From positions 74,239-138,238 of the forward strand of contig JAZKHY010000061.1 of assembly GCA_040385105.1 (NCBI GenBank): 64,000 nt of DNA, written 5' to 3'. Of this stretch, positions 1-8,264 are shown one piece after another; within the stretch, counting starts at the first letter, position 1, and the number at the start of each line of letters is the position of its first letter. The DNA comes from JACMQX01 sp040385105 (GTDB lineage: Bacteria > Pseudomonadota > Gammaproteobacteria > Burkholderiales > Burkholderiaceae_C). The notes beneath the pieces were generated by a model that was not told the DNA's origin, searched no databases, and saw only the letters and a program-made list of their open reading frames with translations. Both the position numbers and the translations under genes were made by a program.

Positions 1-1190
1 ACGACGACGGGTTGCGCTGACGGGTTGCCCTTGCCGTCATACGGCACAAACACCACGTTGTAGCCGGTGCGCGGCTTGCGGTTCCAGGAGCCGTGCTGCC
101 CGATGAAAAAGCCGGCGTTGAACGGCGCAGGCAGCGCCGCACCGTCGGACGACGCCAGGCCCAGCGGCGCCACATGCGAGCCCAGCGAATAGTCGGGCTT
201 CACGGCACGGGCCACCAGCTCGGGCATGGGCGGCTTGACCCGTGTGTCCACGTTCTGGCCGTAGTAGCTGTACGGCCAGCCATAGAACGCGCCGTCGGCC
301 ACTGACGTCAGGTAGTCGGGCACCAGGTCGTCACCCAGCTCGTCGCGCTCGTTTACCACCGTCCAGAGCTTGCCGCCCGCCCAGGCCAGGCCATTGGGGT
401 TGCGCAGGCCGGTGGCGAACAGGCGGCCCTTGCCGCTGGCGATGTCAAACTCCCAGATGGCGGCGCGGCCTTCTTCCATGCTCATGCCGTTCTCGGCCAC
501 ATTGCTGTTGGATCCGACCGTCGCGTAGAGCTTGCGGCCGTCGGCACTGGCCATGAGGTTCTTGGTCCAGTGGTGGTTGATGCCGGCCGGCAGGTCAAAC
601 ACCTTGGTTGGCTGCGCGGTGATCTGCGACTGCCCGGGCTGGTAGGGAAAGCTCACGATGGCATCGGCATTGGCCACGTAGAAGGTGTTGCCCACCAGCG
701 CCATGCCGAACGGCGAGTTCAGCCCCTGCAAAAAGGTGGTGCGCAGTTCCACCATGCCGTCGCCGTCGGCATCGCGCAGCAGGGTGATGCGGTTGGCGCT
801 GGGCACACCGGCGCCGGCCCGCTTCATCACCAGGCCCATGACCTTGCCCTTGATGCCTCCGCTGCTGCCCTCGGGCTTGGGCGGCGCATTGCTCTCGGCC
901 ACCAGCACGTCGCCGTTGGGAAGCACGTAGATCCAGCGCGGATGGTCCAGCCCCGTGGCCAGCGGCGCGACACTGAGCCCGGCCGCCGCCACCGGCCGCG
1001 CGCCGTCCTGCCAGCCCTTGGCCGGCGCGATGTGCACTGTGGGGATGGCCTGCTTCTTCGGCTTGGCGAGCTGAGGGGCCGGCCCGATGGTGGCTGCGGG
1101 CGGCTGGGTGGCGTTCAGCGGCGTGGCCTGTGCAAACAGGCTGCCTGCAGTGAAGAGTGCAATGGCTGCGGTAAAGAGATGTCCCTGCAT
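1..1190 (-). CDS. PQQ-dependent sorbosone dehydrogenase-type beta-propeller protein (3' end outside window)
   Basis: The reading frame is open from ATG at 1190 to the window edge, so the C-terminus is missing. AAGGAG lies 7 nt before the ATG. The protein opens with a signal peptide (MQGHLFTAAIALFTAGSLFAQA), so it should be periplasmic. It then shows soluble PQQ-glucose/sorbosone dehydrogenase hallmarks: GLDHPRWIYVLPNGDVLVAE, a DADGDG calcium-type loop, NHHWTKNL, LRNPNGLAW and YGWPYSYYG. Family members oxidise sugars or aldoses with PQQ in a six-bladed propeller; the substrate here is unknown. It lies downstream of the glycosyltransferase on the same strand, 58 bp away. Confidence 0.85.
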   Translation of the reverse strand, partial: MQGHLFTAAIALFTAGSLFAQATPLNATQPPAATIGPAPQLAKPKKQAIPTVHIAPAKGWQDGARPVAAAGLSVAPLATGLDHPRWIYVLPNGDVLVAESNAPPKPEGSSGGIKGKVMGLVMKRAGAGVPSANRITLLRDADGDGMVELRTTFLQGLNSPFGMALVGNTFYVANADAIVSFPYQPGQSQITAQPTKVFDLPAGINHHWTKNLMASADGRKLYATVGSNSNVAENGMSMEEGRAAIWEFDIASGKGRLFATGLRNPNGLAWAGGKLWTVVNERDELGDDLVPDYLTSVADGAFYGWPYSYYGQNVDTRVKPPMPELVARAVKPDYSLGSHVAPLGLASSDGAALPAPFNAGFFIGQHGSWNRKPRTGYNVVFVPYDGKGNPSAQPVV

Positions 1191-1248
1191 GATGATGCTC
1201 CTTGGCTTGGAGGCCATGGTCAGGCAAGGGGGCGCGCGGCTCTGTGCG

Positions 1249-2487
1249 TCAGCTCACATGGCCACCCACGCCAATGACATCCTGGTAGCCCTTGAGGCCT
1301 CTTTCAAACGAATAGTCGCGCCGCACCTCCACACTCGCCCGGCGCCGCAACTCCTGCATCTCCCGGGGCCTGGCGAGCGCATCGGCCACGGTGGCCGCAA
1401 TGGCCTTGTGGTCAAAGAAGTCCACCAGCAGCCCGTTGTGCCCGTGCTTCACTACCTCGCGCACAGGGGCGGTGTCAGAGCCGACGATGAGGCAGCCGCT
1501 GGCCATGGCCTCGAGCATCGACCATGACAGCACGAATGGGTAGGTCAGGTACACATGTGCCGCCGACACCTGCAGCAGCCGGCAGTACTGCGCATACGGA
1601 ATCTGGCCGAGGAAGTGCACCCGCGCAGGGTCCACCTTCACTTCCTTCAGCATGCGTTCGCGCCAGTTGGCCGCGTCCCTGGGTTTGGAGCCGTAGCTCA
1701 CACCGTCGCCGCCCACAATGACGATGTCGCACGGGCTGGCCTCCAGCATGGCCGGCACGGCGCGCATGAAGCTGTGGAAGCCCCGGTAGGGCTCCAGATT
1801 GCGCGAGACATAGGTCACCACCGGGTCGCCGGCGCGCAGCAGCTTGCCTTCAGGCAGGGCCGGCGTTGCGGGCAACTGGAACGTGGCCTGCGCATCAGGC
1901 AGCAGCACCTGGGTGTTGATGCCTTCGTGGATCGTCCTGATTTTCGGCTGGTAAGCCGTGGGAAACAGGCTGCGCTGCCACTCGGTGGGTGCAATGCCTG
2001 CGTCGCACTGCTCCAGGTTCAGCAGGTGCAGGCCGTTGCGCGAGCGGATGCGGGCGCGGTCGTCCATGCTGTTGGGAAACTCCGGGTCAAAGCCGCAGTC
2101 CGCGCCGTCAGTGTGGTAGTAGAACTCGCACAGGTGGACGAGGCGGCAGTGGGGGAACACCTCCTTGACGTACAGCGTCTCGCCCCAGCCGGGGTGGCCC
2201 ACCACCACATCGGGCACAAAGCCTTTTTTCTGGAGCTGCAGCAAGAGGCGCACCACGCCCTGGCCGTGGATCACGCCGTCTTCAAAGGTCTTGACGTAAT
2301 GGTGCGTCTCTTTGGCCGAGCCGCGATGCCGCGCGTACTTGACCAGGTTGATGCCGGGCATGCCGGGGCAGGTGTCCCGCCCGATAGCCAGGACCCGGTG
2401 CTTCGGGTCCCTGGCGAAGTGCTGCGCGATGTGGCGGAACTGGCCCGGGAAGTTTTGATGGATGAAGAGGAGGTTCATGTACGCCAT
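1249..2487 (-). CDS. Glycosyltransferase family 4-like
   Basis: About 412 aa. The N-terminus (MAYMNLLFIHQNFPGQF) resembles a GT-B donor/acceptor Rossmann entry. The C-terminal half carries group-1 signatures: YVSRNLEPYRGFHSFMRA, IVGGDGVSYG, VHFLGQIPYAQY and LSWSMLEAMASGCLIVGSDT. It probably transfers a sugar from an activated donor in the cytoplasm; donor and acceptor cannot be read from sequence. The start could also be the ATG at 2478; neither has a strong ribosome site. It is not obviously linked to the oxidase genes upstream, from which palindromes separate it. Confidence 0.85.
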   Translation of the reverse strand: MAYMNLLFIHQNFPGQFRHIAQHFARDPKHRVLAIGRDTCPGMPGINLVKYARHRGSAKETHHYVKTFEDGVIHGQGVVRLLLQLQKKGFVPDVVVGHPGWGETLYVKEVFPHCRLVHLCEFYYHTDGADCGFDPEFPNSMDDRARIRSRNGLHLLNLEQCDAGIAPTEWQRSLFPTAYQPKIRTIHEGINTQVLLPDAQATFQLPATPALPEGKLLRAGDPVVTYVSRNLEPYRGFHSFMRAVPAMLEASPCDIVIVGGDGVSYGSKPRDAANWRERMLKEVKVDPARVHFLGQIPYAQYCRLLQVSAAHVYLTYPFVLSWSMLEAMASGCLIVGSDTAPVREVVKHGHNGLLVDFFDHKAIAATVADALARPREMQELRRRASVEVRRDYSFERGLKGYQDVIGVGGHVS

Positions 2488-2518
2488 CGTACATATTGCC
2501 TGCGTTGCTTCGGGATCG

Positions 2519-2553
2519 GGCGGGCAGGGCGCCTTGCCCGCCTGATCAGGCGG
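2519..2553. terminator. Two interlocking palindromes after the oxidase operon
   Basis: GGCGGGCA at 2519-2526 pairs with TGCCCGCC at 2535-2542. An overlapping perfect 16-bp palindrome, CCGCCTGATCAGGCGG, covers 2538-2553. The two compete for 2538-2542, so they could form alternative hairpins. They lie between the coxA stop (2613) and the glycosyltransferase start. No T-run follows, so a factor-independent terminator role is only possible. Confidence 0.4.
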
Positions 2554-2612
2554 ATATCTCTTCCATTCGATGGAGGGAGAAGTTCGTATTTGACGCAGGT
2601 AGGCTGGCCGCG

Positions 2613-5165
2613 TCACAGCCAGCGCGGCAACCCCTGCACCACCGCCATGCCGACGAGGCCTTGCGCCGCAGTCCCCAGCCACATCAGCCATGTGTTGTCC
2701 AGCGTGGCCCGCGCGCCGGGGCGCAGCTTGCCGCTCCAGGAGCGGGCGCAGAGGTAGCCGCCCATGAGCAGCAGCACCACGGCGTGGAAGGCCTGGTAGA
2801 AGAGCAGGGCGGCCACGGTGGCGCTCCAGGCCTGGGCGGTGGGGTCCAGGCCTGCAGCGTTGTGGCCGGCGATGTCGATGACGATGGACAACGCGGCGCA
2901 GAGCATGGCAGCGATAACCAGGGCGCGGAGTCCGCGCTGGCCGCCATCGCCCTTCAGCTGCCCGCGCGCCAGAGTCGTCAACCCTGCGCTGGCCAGCAGC
3001 AGGCCGCCTGAGGCCAGCGGCCACCACGCCACGGGCAGCGCGGCTCCCGGCGGCGGGCACACCACCGCGGCCATTGACACATGAAGGTGCGCAAACAGGA
3101 ACGAGGCGAAGATGCTGCCGTCCACGCACAGCAATATGACGGTGCACCACCAGGAGTGGGAGGCTGTGCCGGTGGCGTTCATTGGCAGCCGCACGCCGTC
3201 TGCCACCTCAGCCGTGGCGCAGGGCGGCATCTGGTCCGAACCCCAGAGCCAGTACATGATGGCCGCAATGGCCATGCCGCCGAAGATGAAGGCGGGCACC
3301 GTCCAGGACACCGTCAGCAGCAGGAAGAAGCCTGCGGTGCCCACCGCCGCAATGAAGGGCGGCCAGCCGTCGGTGGGCAGCATCAGCACATGCTGCGGCC
3401 TGGCGTCCACCGGGCTGGTCACCAGCGTCTCGCGCCCGCCGGTGATGGTGCCGGGCAGCCAGTGGCGGCCTGCTTCGATCTCCTCCACCAGTTGCGGCCT
3501 GTCCCATAGCGGCTCCAGCGAGCTGATCTGCGGGATGCTGCGTACGCCGTACTCGCCTTTGGACGCCCACTCCAGCGTCGGCGCGTTCCACGGGTTGCCA
3601 TGGTCCTGCTGCTTGCGCCGCGCGGTGCGGAACGCGTCCATGAGAAAGACGAGCACCCCCGCCGCAAACACAAACGCGCCGATGGACGACAGCAGGTTCC
3701 ACACATTCCAGCCCAGGCCATCCGCATAGGTGTACACCCGGCGTGGCATGCCCAGCAGGCCGCTGATGTGCATCGGGAAGAAAGCCAGGTTGAAGCCGCC
3801 GAACATCAGGCCGAACACCCACTTGCCCAAGCGCTCGGACATCTGGTGCCCGTTCATCACCGGCGCCCAGTAGTACAGCCCGGCAAACACCGGGAACACG
3901 GCGCCGCCGATCAGCACATAGTGCAGGTGCGCGACGATGAAGTAGGTGTCGTGTACCTGCCAGTCGAACGGCAGCACGGCCACCATCACGCCCGTCAGGC
4001 CGCCCAGCACGAAGATGAAGTGAAAGCCCAGCAGGAACAGCGTGAACACATTGACGCGCACGCGCCCCTTGCAGAAGGTGGCGATCCAGGCAAACACCTG
4101 CACCGCGCTGGGCACCGCCACAGCAAAGCTCGCGGCCGCCACAAAGCCCATGGACATGACGCCCAGGCCGGCGGTGAACATGTGGTGGGCCCACAGGGCA
4201 AAGCTGATGAAGCCGACTGCGACCAGCGCGATCACGATCGCGCGGTGGCCGACCAGCGGCGTGCGCGCCGCCGTGGGCACCATCATCGACACCATGCCCG
4301 CCGCCGGCAGGAAGATGATGTACACCTCCGGATGGCCGAAGAACCAGAACAGGTGCTGCCACAGCAGCGGGTCGCCGCCGCGCGCGGGAATGAAGAAGGG
4401 CCAGTCAAACGCGCGCTCCATCTCCAGCAGCGTCGTGCCCGCGATGACGGCCGGGAAGGCAAACACGATCATGAAGGCGCTGACCAGCATGGCCCAGGCG
4501 AACACCGGCATCTTCATGAGGGTCATGCCCGGCGCGCGGGTGAACAGGATGCCGATGATGAGCTCGATGGCGCCCGCAATGGCCGATATCTCGATGAAGC
4601 CGATGCCCAGCAGCCACCAGTCCGCGCCCAGGCCCGGCGAGTATTCCTTGCCGGTGAGCGGCGGGTACATGAACCAGCCGCCGTCCGGCGATGCGCCGAA
4701 GAACAGCGTGCAGAAGAAGGCCAGCCCGCCAATGGCATAGGCCCAGAACGCATAGGCCGACAGGCGCGGGAACGGCAGGTCGCGCGCGCCCAGCATGCCG
4801 GGCAGCAGGTACACGGCAATCGCTTCCACGACAGGCACTGCAAACAGGAACATCATCACCGTGCCGTGCATGGTGAAGACCTGGTTGTAGGTGTTCGCGC
4901 TCATCAGCGTGCTGTCCGGCAGCGCAAGCTGGGCGCGCATCATCAGGCCGAGGATGCCTGCCAGCACAAAGAACACGAGGGCGGTGGCGATGTAGAACAG
5001 GCCGATGTGGGTGTTGTTCACGGCCGAGATGTAGCGCCAGCCCCTGGGCGGCTGCCAGGCCAGTTCCAGGTCGCGGCGCTCGCCGCGCGGGCGGGGCAGG
5101 GAGGTGGGCAGCGCTTGCGGGTGCTCTGGCGGCGGCGGGGCACGCAGGTTGTCAGGCTGGTTCAT
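2613..5165 (-). CDS. Cytochrome c oxidase subunit I-III fusion (caa3 type)
   Basis: 850 aa, against roughly 530-560 for a lone subunit I. Residues about 45-600 are subunit I and the last ~200 resemble subunit III. Metal ligands are present: H100 and H415 (heme a), H413 (heme a3), and HPEVY (H278, Y282) plus HH327-328 for CuB and the cross-linked Tyr. The D-channel aspartate (D129 in GARD) and helix VI Glu (E280) are kept. The usual K-channel Lys in PTGIKVF is Gln here (PSAVQVF, Q356), and the FPRMNN asparagines read FPRLSA. The start overlaps the coxB stop (ATGA), implying coupled translation. It reduces O2 with electrons from cytochrome c in the inner membrane. A CoxMNOP-like assignment is an alternative. 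Confidence 0.92.
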   Translation of the reverse strand: MNQPDNLRAPPPPEHPQALPTSLPRPRGERRDLELAWQPPRGWRYISAVNNTHIGLFYIATALVFFVLAGILGLMMRAQLALPDSTLMSANTYNQVFTMHGTVMMFLFAVPVVEAIAVYLLPGMLGARDLPFPRLSAYAFWAYAIGGLAFFCTLFFGASPDGGWFMYPPLTGKEYSPGLGADWWLLGIGFIEISAIAGAIELIIGILFTRAPGMTLMKMPVFAWAMLVSAFMIVFAFPAVIAGTTLLEMERAFDWPFFIPARGGDPLLWQHLFWFFGHPEVYIIFLPAAGMVSMMVPTAARTPLVGHRAIVIALVAVGFISFALWAHHMFTAGLGVMSMGFVAAASFAVAVPSAVQVFAWIATFCKGRVRVNVFTLFLLGFHFIFVLGGLTGVMVAVLPFDWQVHDTYFIVAHLHYVLIGGAVFPVFAGLYYWAPVMNGHQMSERLGKWVFGLMFGGFNLAFFPMHISGLLGMPRRVYTYADGLGWNVWNLLSSIGAFVFAAGVLVFLMDAFRTARRKQQDHGNPWNAPTLEWASKGEYGVRSIPQISSLEPLWDRPQLVEEIEAGRHWLPGTITGGRETLVTSPVDARPQHVLMLPTDGWPPFIAAVGTAGFFLLLTVSWTVPAFIFGGMAIAAIMYWLWGSDQMPPCATAEVADGVRLPMNATGTASHSWWCTVILLCVDGSIFASFLFAHLHVSMAAVVCPPPGAALPVAWWPLASGGLLLASAGLTTLARGQLKGDGGQRGLRALVIAAMLCAALSIVIDIAGHNAAGLDPTAQAWSATVAALLFYQAFHAVVLLLMGGYLCARSWSGKLRPGARATLDNTWLMWLGTAAQGLVGMAVVQGLPRWL

Positions 5166-6085
5166 TTCAGTTGCTCCAGCCAGGCGGCGAGCGCCTCCAG
5201 CGAGGCTGCGTTGATGTGCGTGAACGACGGCATGCGAGCCCCCGGCTTGTGTTGCTGGGTGTGGGCCACCCAGCCGGCCAGGGCCCCGGGCTGGTTGCGC
5301 AGGACGCCGGCACCCAGGTAGAGGCGGCTGCCTACATGCGTGAGGTCGGGGCCCAGGCGCCCCTCTTCCGCCACGCCGCGCACGGTGTGGCAGGCGCTGC
5401 AGCGGTTGTCCATGAATACCTGTTTGCCGCGTTCTGCCAGCGTGTTGGCCGGTGGTGCGGTCGGTGGTGCGGCCGGTCGTGCCTGCGCCGCCAGCCAGCG
5501 GTCGAACTCGCCGGGCTCCAGCGCCACCACATGCAGGGCCATGCGCGCATGCTGCTCGCCGCAATACTCCGCGCACTGGCCGCGGAACACGCCCGGCCTG
5601 TTGGCGGCCAGCTGCAGCTGGTTGGTGCGGCCCGGCACCATGTCCATCTTGCCGCCCAGCTCGGGCACCCAGAAGCTGTGGATCACATCGGTACTCGACA
5701 GGCCCAGCAGCACCGGCCGGCCCACCGGAATGCGCAGCTCGTTGGCCAGCACCACCTCCTGCCCCTCAGGGCCGCGGTAGCGCACCTCCCACCACCACAT
5801 CTTTGCAGTCACGCCGACCACCAGCGCGCCCGGTGGTGGCGTCCGCATGAGCTGGTTGCTGCGCACCGCCGTATAGGCCATCAGCACGCTGAGCACGACG
5901 AAGGGGAACACCAGGCCCCCGCCGACGATCCACCAGGCAGGCCGCACCTGCACGGCCCGCGCGCGCAGCGCAAATGCCAGCAGCGCCATCACACCCGCGA
6001 AGATCAGCGACGAGCCGATGAACAGGCTCCAGGCCATGCCGGCAATGGTGTGGGCTGCGGGGCCTGCCGGGTCAAGTGCATTCAT
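5162..6085 (-). CDS. coxB: Cytochrome c oxidase subunit II with fused cytochrome c domain
   Basis: 307 aa. Two N-terminal membrane helices (about residues 16-42 and 50-75) anchor a periplasmic cupredoxin domain. This carries the CuA binuclear ligands, HSFWVPELGG upstream and CAEYCGEQHARM downstream. A C-terminal extension holds one CSACH heme-c site, the mark of a caa3-type enzyme. It accepts electrons at the c domain and passes them via CuA to subunit I. ATG 6085 is chosen because the following residues lead directly into the first helix. It sits 7 bp after the lipoprotein cytochrome gene and overlaps subunit I by 4 bp. Confidence 0.93.
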   Translation of the reverse strand: MNALDPAGPAAHTIAGMAWSLFIGSSLIFAGVMALLAFALRARAVQVRPAWWIVGGGLVFPFVVLSVLMAYTAVRSNQLMRTPPPGALVVGVTAKMWWWEVRYRGPEGQEVVLANELRIPVGRPVLLGLSSTDVIHSFWVPELGGKMDMVPGRTNQLQLAANRPGVFRGQCAEYCGEQHARMALHVVALEPGEFDRWLAAQARPAAPPTAPPANTLAERGKQVFMDNRCSACHTVRGVAEEGRLGPDLTHVGSRLYLGAGVLRNQPGALAGWVAHTQQHKPGARMPSFTHINAASLEALAAWLEQLK

Positions 6086-6092
6086 GGCGGGT

Positions 6093-6446
6093 TCATTGCA
6101 GCGAATGCAGGTAGGCGGCCATGTCGCGCGCGTCGTCGGCTGAAGCGCCCATGGCGGGCATCGCGGTATCGGGCACGAGCGCCTTCGGCTGCACGATCCA
6201 CCGCGCCAGGGCCTCGGGCCGGTTGGGTATCTGCCCGGCAATGTAGCTGCGGCGGCCGAAGGCTTCAAGGTCCGGCCCCGTCATGCCGCGCGATGCTGCC
6301 ACGCCCGGTATGGCATGGCAGCTGCCGCACTGGTACTGCGCCAGCAGCCTCTGCCCGCGCTCGATGCGCTGCGGCGTGTGCTCCGCATACTTCGGCGAAG
6401 GGTCATCACCGCAGCCCGCGAGCAGCAGGCCGCAGGCGGCCAGCAT
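6093..6446 (-). CDS. Monoheme cytochrome c lipoprotein
   Basis: 117 aa. The N-terminus MLAACGLLLAGCGDD carries a lipobox (LLAGC), predicting a lipid-anchored periplasmic protein. One heme-binding CGSCH site follows at about residue 50, with a downstream AMPAM region able to supply the axial Met. It is probably the electron donor or an accessory c-type subunit for the adjacent caa3 oxidase, being the first gene of that leftward operon. The only in-frame start is ATG 6446; an AGGGGG run lies 12-17 nt upstream, further than ideal. Confidence 0.85.
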   Translation of the reverse strand: MLAACGLLLAGCGDDPSPKYAEHTPQRIERGQRLLAQYQCGSCHAIPGVAASRGMTGPDLEAFGRRSYIAGQIPNRPEALARWIVQPKALVPDTAMPAMGASADDARDMAAYLHSLQ

Positions 6447-6476
6447 AATGAATGCAAGCCCCCTGACAGGACCCTT

Positions 6477-7352
6477 GTGAGCAAGACACGCATCGCCCTC
6501 GCCACCACCGCCGTGCTCGCCCTCGCAGCATTGGCCGGCGCGGCCGCGTTCATCTGGGGCGGCTTCTACAACGTGGGCGCGACGCGCCAGCACTTCCAGC
6601 CGGTGTTCACCGTCCTTGAGTTCGCCATGCATCGCTCGGTCCGCCTGCATGCACGCAACGTCGAGGTGCCGCCGCTCGGAGATGAGGCCATGATCGCGCG
6701 CGGCGCTGCCTGCTTCAATGCCAACTGCGTGCAATGCCATGGCGCGCCCGGGGTCGCGCAGGGTGACATCGGCAAGAGCATGCAGCCGCTGCCCGGCCCG
6801 CTGGTGGATGCGACGCAGCACTTCCATGCGCGCGAGCTGTACTGGATCACGAAGCACGGCATCCGCCTGTCCGGCATGCCGGCCTGGGAGTTCCGGCTCA
6901 CGGACGCAGAGCTCTGGGACATCGTGGCCTTCATGCAGCGCCTGCCGGACCTCACGCCGCAGGCCTATGCCGAGGCCGTGCGGTGGAAGCAGGCCGAAAG
7001 CAGCGGGCAGGCCGCGCAAGCCCCTCCCGCACGCCTGTGCGGCCGCAGCCTGGATGCACCCTCTGCGCGGGCGCCCGATGTGGAGCGCGGCAAGCAGGCG
7101 CTCTACCAGTACGCCTGCAGCGCCTGCCACACCATACCCGGCGTCACCGGTTCTTACCCGGCGGTGGGTCCGCCGCTCGGCGGCATTGGCAGCCGCACGC
7201 TCATTGCCGGCAAGCTGTCGAACACGCACGACAACATGATCCGCTGGCTGCGCCACCCGCGCGAGGTCAAGCCGCAGACGGCCATGCCCGACATGCAGGT
7301 CACGCCCGAGCATGCGGCCGACATGGCGGCCTACCTCGCCACGCTGCGCTAG
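6477..7352 (+). CDS. Membrane-anchored diheme cytochrome c
   Basis: 291 aa from a GTG start at 6477, with ACAGGA just upstream. One N-terminal helix (about residues 6-30) anchors two c-type domains with heme sites CVQCH (C84, C87, H88) and CSACH (C214, C217, H218). The C-terminal domain resembles the monoheme lipoprotein encoded divergently (CHTIPG versus CHAIPG; both end ADDARDMAAYL or EHAADMAAYL), suggesting common origin. It likely shuttles electrons to the oxidase. Only 30 bp separate the two divergent start codons. Confidence 0.85.
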   Translation: MSKTRIALATTAVLALAALAGAAAFIWGGFYNVGATRQHFQPVFTVLEFAMHRSVRLHARNVEVPPLGDEAMIARGAACFNANCVQCHGAPGVAQGDIGKSMQPLPGPLVDATQHFHARELYWITKHGIRLSGMPAWEFRLTDAELWDIVAFMQRLPDLTPQAYAEAVRWKQAESSGQAAQAPPARLCGRSLDAPSARAPDVERGKQALYQYACSACHTIPGVTGSYPAVGPPLGGIGSRTLIAGKLSNTHDNMIRWLRHPREVKPQTAMPDMQVTPEHAADMAAYLATLR

Positions 7353-7544
7353 CGGGCGTGGCGCAGCGGGTGGTGTGAGGGGTGTCAGGGGTATGGGCGT
7401 CATGCTGCGAGTACACCCTGTTTCGCAGGCCAAATATGTTCGGTGGGTCACATACTCCGGCGCGGTGACGCCGTCAATGCGCCAGCACGCACCCGCGTGA
7501 GCCGCACTTATCTCGTTACTTAACTTGCATACCGCACGGCCCAT

Positions 7545-7564
7545 GTAAGCAGGGTGCTGCTTAC
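7545..7564. promoter_or_regulatory. 8-bp perfect hairpin ahead of bactofilin
   Basis: GTAAGCAG (7545-7552) and CTGCTTAC (7557-7564) form a perfect stem with a 4-nt loop, 31 bp before the bactofilin ATG. It could be a leader hairpin or a repressor site; nothing else identifies it. Confidence 0.35.
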
Positions 7565-7595
7565 CATCAAGGCTCTTTCAACAAGGAGCTTTTCA

Positions 7596-8186
7596 ATGGC
7601 AATGCAGACACCGTTTTTTGGCAAGCGCGAACCCGAGGCCGTCAACTCCCGCTACAACCCGGGCGGCTCGGGCTTGCAGAACCATGCGCAGCCTGGCGGC
7701 CATGCCAATGCGCAGGGTGCCAATCCGGCCCATGCCAATGCTGCGGCGCAGGCAGCCAACCCGCTGGCGCAGGCGGCCAACGCACCCAGCGCAGCCGCAC
7801 CCGCAAAGGAAGGCGGCAGCAAGCTCACCGTCGGCCCCAACATCAAGCTCAAGGGCGTGGAGATCACCGACTGCGACACGCTCGTGGTCGAGGGCACTGT
7901 CGAGGCCACCATGGATTCGCGCGTGATCCAGATCGCCGAACACGGCGCGTTCAAGGGCTCGGCCGATATCGACATCGCCGAGATTCACGGCGAGTTTGAA
8001 GGCAGCCTCACGGTGCGCCAGAAGCTGGTGATCCACTCCACCGGCAAGGTCACGGGCAAGATCCGCTACGGCAAGCTGGTGATCGAAGAGGGCGGCCAGC
8101 TCTCCGGCGAGATCCAGTTCGGCGCGCTGACTGGGGCACCTACGGCTGTTGTGATGGCGCGGCCCGGCTTGCAGCAAGCCGCGTAA
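7596..8186 (+). CDS. Bactofilin family polymer-forming protein
   Basis: 196 aa. AAGGAG at 7583-7588 fixes the ATG at 7596. Residues 1-80 are a disordered Asn/Ala/Gln-rich tail (NPAHANAAAQAANPLAQAAN). Residues about 85-175 form the bactofilin beta-helix, with repeated short strands such as ITDCDTLVVEGTVEATMDSR and the FEGSLTVRQKLVI turn. Bactofilins polymerise without nucleotides into cytoskeletal scaffolds, often at the membrane or for cell-wall enzymes. Its neighbours give no further clue. A REP-like palindrome starts 3 bp after the stop. Confidence 0.9.
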   Translation: MAMQTPFFGKREPEAVNSRYNPGGSGLQNHAQPGGHANAQGANPAHANAAAQAANPLAQAANAPSAAAPAKEGGSKLTVGPNIKLKGVEITDCDTLVVEGTVEATMDSRVIQIAEHGAFKGSADIDIAEIHGEFEGSLTVRQKLVIHSTGKVTGKIRYGKLVIEEGGQLSGEIQFGALTGAPTAVVMARPGLQQAA

Positions 8187-8189
8187 AGA

Positions 8190-8218
8190 TGGATCCCGGA
8201 TCAAGTCCGGGATGACAG
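8190..8218. repeat. REP-like palindromic repeat, copy 1
   Basis: TCCCGGA-TCAAG-TCCGGGA forms a 7-bp stem (8194-8212) inside a TGGATC...GATGACA frame. Near-identical copies lie at 14363-14390 and, inverted, at 14398-14425. It follows the bactofilin stop and may also act as a terminator or mRNA stabiliser. Confidence 0.75.
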
Positions 8219-8264
8219 GAGTGGGCGGCAATAATGGAGGCACTTCATCCCCCAAAAAGATGCC

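Noticed and set aside
1..1190. Possible pseudogene because no complete frame is visible
   Set aside because: The frame is open without stops from ATG 1190 to the window edge; it is cut by the window, not broken.
570..1277. Long plus-strand open frame opposite the sorbosone dehydrogenase
   Set aside because: Composition is Arg/His/Gly-rich with no family, and the opposite frame gives clear PQQ-dehydrogenase motifs and a signal peptide.
3600..5321. 573-codon plus-strand frame across the oxidase genes
   Set aside because: Antisense shadow of subunit I, which has all its metal ligands in the minus frame.
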